NCBI GenBank assembly: GCA_019637395.1
Contig: JAHBVR010000009.1
Coordinates: 62,001-126,000, forward strand
Source: Vulcanimicrobiota bacterium
Lineage (GTDB): Bacteria > Vulcanimicrobiota > Xenobia > Xenobiales > JADMJV01
DNA: 64,000 bases
Direction: 5' to 3'
Part shown: one piece after another, positions 61,383 through 64,000 of the stretch
Position numbering within the stretch: position 1 is the first letter of the stretch
Layout of the letters: the number at the start of each line of letters is the position of its first letter
Notes under the pieces: generated by a model
The model's database searches: none
What the model was told of the DNA's origin: nothing
The model's input: only the letters and a program-made list of their open reading frames with translations
Translations under genes and position numbers: made by a program

Positions 61383-62254
61383 AGCGAGTGGTTTCCGTCA
61401 GCCTCGGTTCTTCCCGGCGCGATCACCGGGCCGAGGTGAATTTCCTGGGAGAGTCCTTTGTGGTGGAACGGCGCGGAGTGGACGGCCGCTTCAAGAACGC
61501 CCAGGCCCTGCTGCGCGAACTGGATGGTCAGGTGGACGCCATCGGTCTGGGGGGGGTGGACATTACCCTGCGCTGTCGGGACAAACGCTATGTCCTCAGG
61601 GACGGCCAGCGGTTGCTTGACTGCGTGGCTCGAACACCGGTGGTGGACGGCAGCGGTTTGAAAGATACCCTGGAAGCGGCCGTGGTGCACGAACTGGCCC
61701 AATCCTACCCACTGAAAGACGCCCGGGTGCTGGTGGTCTCGGCCCTGGACCGTTTTGGCCTGGCCGAAGCGCTGGTCCAGGAAGGCGCGCAGTGCACCTT
61801 CGGGGACAAGATTTTTACCCTGGACCTGGACCAGCCCATTCACGACCTCGACGAGCTGGAAGTGCAGGCCGAGAAACTGCTGCCCGAACTCTGCAAATTG
61901 CCCATCAGCATGCTCTATCCGGTGGGGCCGAGCCAGACGAATATCGAGCCGCGCGAGTTGACCTCGCGCTATCTGCACGAGGCCGACTGGATCGCCGGCG
62001 ACTTTCACCTGATCCGGCGCCGCCTGCCCGCCCGGTTACCGGGCAAGACCATCTTGACCAATACCATTACCTCTGATGATATCGAAGAACTGCGCTCGCG
62101 AGGCGTGGCCACCCTGATCACCACCACCCCGGAGTTCGGCGGGCGTTCCTTTGGAACCAATGTGCTGGAAGCCATGCTGGTGGCGGCGGGGAAGGATTCT
62201 GACGAGCTTTTGCGAGATCTCCCGTGGAGGCCGCGAATTCTGTCGCTACAATGA
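61379..62254 (+). CDS. Quinate 5-dehydrogenase-like protein
   Basis: 291 residues of a family usually annotated quinate 5-dehydrogenase, often found next to the AAR-like gene in other bacteria (recalled, not searched). The N-terminus is KRVVSVSLGSSRRDHRAEV, and the C-terminal half has PIHDLDELEVQAEKLLPELCKLPI and TILTNTITSDDIEELRSRGV. A real Rossmann fingerprint is not obvious, so the annotated activity is doubtful; a role with the AAR-like protein is more likely. LysS follows after 20 nt. Confidence 0.6.
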   Translation: MKRVVSVSLGSSRRDHRAEVNFLGESFVVERRGVDGRFKNAQALLRELDGQVDAIGLGGVDITLRCRDKRYVLRDGQRLLDCVARTPVVDGSGLKDTLEAAVVHELAQSYPLKDARVLVVSALDRFGLAEALVQEGAQCTFGDKIFTLDLDQPIHDLDELEVQAEKLLPELCKLPISMLYPVGPSQTNIEPRELTSRYLHEADWIAGDFHLIRRRLPARLPGKTILTNTITSDDIEELRSRGVATLITTTPEFGGRSFGTNVLEAMLVAAGKDSDELLRDLPWRPRILSLQ

Positions 62255-62274
62255 CCCCTGCATAGGAGTAACTT

Positions 62275-63774
62275 ATGTCGAACCCCGTTGAGGAAGAAAC
62301 TTCTAGCCTGGAAGAGCTGATCGCTCACCGGCGCAAGCATCTGGAGAATCTCCAGGCGGCCGGCCTGAATCCCTGGGGCCAGCGCTACCACCGCGACCGC
62401 ACCGCCGACTCCATTCACCAGGAATTTGCCGAGCTCACCTCCGAGCAAGAAGGCCCGGTGGTGACCGTGGCCGGGCGCATCACCGCTCACCGCCACCAGG
62501 GCAAGGCCACCTTCATCGACCTGACCGACCTGAGCGGGCGCATCCAGTGCTATTTGCGCAAGAACGATCTCGAAGATAGCTACGAGCTGCTGAACAACCT
62601 GGATATCGGTGATTTCCTGGGCGTGACCGGCAAGGTCTTCCGCACCCGCCGCGGCGAGTTGTCGATTCACGTCCAGGAATGGGTTCCGCTTTCCAAGGCG
62701 CTCAGGCCGCCGCCCGAAAAATGGCACGGCCTCAAGGATCAGGAAACCAGGTATCGCCAGCGCTACGTGGATCTTTTGTCCTCGGCCGAGGTGCGTAACA
62801 CCTTTGTGCTGCGTAGCCGTATCATCAGCGCGATCCGCAATTACCTGGACGGGCTGGGTTTTATGGAGGTGGAAACACCGACCATGGCCAGCCTGGCCGG
62901 TGGCGCTTCGGCACGCCCTTTCATGACCCACCACAATGCCCTGGACATGCAGCTCTACATGCGCATCGCCACCGAACTTTACTTAAAGCGCTGTATCGTG
63001 GGCGGCCTGGAGAAAGTCTACGAAATCGGGCGCATCTGGCGCAACGAAGGCATTTCCACCCGCCACAACCCGGAATTCACCATGATGGAGCTCTACGAAG
63101 CCTACTCGGACTTCGAGGGCATGATCGAGATCACCGAGGGCATTTTTGGCCATCTCTGCGATCACGTGCTGGCCTCGGATCAGGTCGAGTTCGGCGGCCA
63201 CACCGTGAATCTACGCCCACCTTTCCGGCGCGCCACCATGGATTCGCTGCTGCGCGAGCACGCCGGGCTGGGCATTCACGAACTGCGCCATCCCGAAACT
63301 TGCTTTACCAAGGCCCGCGAACTCAAGCTGGGCCTGGATCCCAAAACCACCACCGTAGCCCACGCCATCGACAAGATCGTGGATGAAACGGTGCTGCCCC
63401 ACATTATCCAGCCGACTTTCATCACCGATTACCCCATCGAGCTCTCGCCCCTGGCCAAGCGCAAGGCCGGCGATCCGGATCTGACCGATCGGTTTGAACT
63501 CTTTGTGTGTGGTGCGGAAATTGCCAACGCTTTCTCCGAGTTGAATGACCCCGACGACCAGCGCGGGCGCTTCGAGGCCCAGCAGGCCCTCAAGGAGATC
63601 GACGCCGAGGCCCATCCACTGGACGAGGATTTCTTGCTGGCCCTGGAATACGGCATGCCGCCCACGGGAGGCATCGGCATCGGTATCGATCGCCTGATTA
63701 TGCTGCTCACCGGCAAGACCTCGATCCGCGACATCCTGCTCTTCCCGCTCATGCGCCCGCGCGCGGATGCCTGA
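62275..63774 (+). CDS. lysS: Lysyl-tRNA synthetase (class II)
   Basis: 499 residues. The N-terminal OB-fold anticodon domain is at about 60-170 (VTVAGRITAHRHQGKATFIDL). Class II motif 2 has YEIGRIWRNEGIS, and motif 3 GIGIGIDRLIMLLTG. Standard length. GGAG lies upstream of the ATG. Both tRNA-Lys isoacceptors are encoded in the cluster at 5936-6135. Its stop overlaps the start of alr by 8 nt. Confidence 0.97.
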   Translation: MSNPVEEETSSLEELIAHRRKHLENLQAAGLNPWGQRYHRDRTADSIHQEFAELTSEQEGPVVTVAGRITAHRHQGKATFIDLTDLSGRIQCYLRKNDLEDSYELLNNLDIGDFLGVTGKVFRTRRGELSIHVQEWVPLSKALRPPPEKWHGLKDQETRYRQRYVDLLSSAEVRNTFVLRSRIISAIRNYLDGLGFMEVETPTMASLAGGASARPFMTHHNALDMQLYMRIATELYLKRCIVGGLEKVYEIGRIWRNEGISTRHNPEFTMMELYEAYSDFEGMIEITEGIFGHLCDHVLASDQVEFGGHTVNLRPPFRRATMDSLLREHAGLGIHELRHPETCFTKARELKLGLDPKTTTVAHAIDKIVDETVLPHIIQPTFITDYPIELSPLAKRKAGDPDLTDRFELFVCGAEIANAFSELNDPDDQRGRFEAQQALKEIDAEAHPLDEDFLLALEYGMPPTGGIGIGIDRLIMLLTGKTSIRDILLFPLMRPRADA

Positions 63775-64000
63775 AGCTCGGGCCTGGATCGAAGTTGATC
63801 TGGGAGCCATCCGCCATAACCTCAAGCGCCTCTCCAAATGGGCGGCGCCGGCCCGTTTTCTGGCGGTGGTCAAATCCGATGCCTACGGCCACGGCATGGA
63901 GGCGGTGGCGCGCGTGGCCGTGGACGAAGGCGCCTGGGGCCTGGCGGTGGTCAACATCGATGAAGGCCTGCGCCTGCGCGCGGCCGGTTTTGCCTGTCCG
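63767..64000 (+). CDS. alr: Alanine racemase, N-terminal part (runs off window)
   Basis: 78 codons from the ATG at 63767, overlapping lysS by 8 nt. It starts MPEARAWIEVDLGAIRHNL, and the PLP lysine is in LAVVKSDAYGHG. This is the catalytic N-terminal motif of alanine racemase, making D-alanine for peptidoglycan. The rest lies outside the window. Confidence 0.93.
   Translation, partial: MPEARAWIEVDLGAIRHNLKRLSKWAAPARFLAVVKSDAYGHGMEAVARVAVDEGAWGLAVVNIDEGLRLRAAGFACP

Overview
The window is 64 kb of GC-rich, gene-dense bacterial chromosome with about 65 protein genes and one tRNA cluster. I see no insertion sequence, phage gene, integrase, rRNA or CRISPR array. An Mla-type phospholipid transport set and Lgt point to a diderm cell. 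Citrate synthase and nuoLMN point to respiration. FO synthase (cofG, cofH) and several F420/flavin-type oxidoreductases point to coenzyme F420 use. Translation often starts at TTG or GTG, genes in a run commonly overlap by 4 nt, and convergent genes often overlap at their 3' ends. The phylum cannot be fixed from this sequence. The mix (F420, TIGR02996/LRR protein, acyl-ACP-reductase-like enzyme, CHASE2 cyclases) suggests a poorly sampled lineage rather than a model proteobacterium; this is inference.

Layout. 1-4977 (-): mlaD (partial), mlaF, mlaE, an orphan solute-binding protein and a secreted protein. 5023-6165 (+): a BsuPI-domain protein, then tRNA-Pro, -Arg, -His, -Lys(CTT), -Lys(TTT) with a promoter and a terminator. 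6169-17702: mostly single metabolic genes (DcsG-like ATP-grasp, histidine phosphatase, glutathionyl-hydroquinone reductase, YbaK, EamA, gltA, TPR protein), an MBL-fold/cyclic-nucleotide-binding protein, a membrane protein with a classical C2H2 zinc finger, and lgt. 17659-22346 (-): cofH, cofG, ribD, a WD40-like protein and a decayed DUF5615-like fragment. 22444-28135: Bax inhibitor-1, PPK2, an LLM/PPOX oxidoreductase pair, ATP-grasp and Ogt. 28216-32275: a micropeptide, a BtuFCD-type importer, a structured intergenic RNA-like region, a second PPOX protein and a second related micropeptide on the other strand. 32352-37201: LRR protein, S51-like peptidase, PilZ protein and unknowns. 37198-44009 (-): a GAF/SpoIIE phosphatase feeding a MalEFG-type importer and a TPR protein. 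44147-45428: lexA with a visible promoter/operator and two small proteins. 45614-51570: two FecR proteins and two CHASE2 nucleotide cyclases. 51621-56814: nuoL, nuoM, nuoN. 56816-64000: unknowns, an ECF S component, an aminotransferase-SRPBCC-AAR-like-quinate-dehydrogenase-like run, lysS and the start of alr.

The most interesting observations are two. First, the adjacent CHASE2 cyclases at 47909-51570 have complementary active-site losses: one lacks a metal aspartate but keeps the Asn/Arg pair, the other keeps both metal aspartates but lacks Asn/Arg. This predicts an obligate heterodimer with a single catalytic site, as in mammalian membrane adenylyl cyclases. Second, two micropeptide genes (28216-28302 + and 32213-32275 -), each behind a Shine-Dalgarno sequence, share an N-E-x3-[QH]-W-I-W-x-I-x3-P core and resemble no family I know. 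A cyclic-nucleotide-binding protein fused to a metallo-beta-lactamase fold (13569-15737) is a plausible partner of the cyclase.
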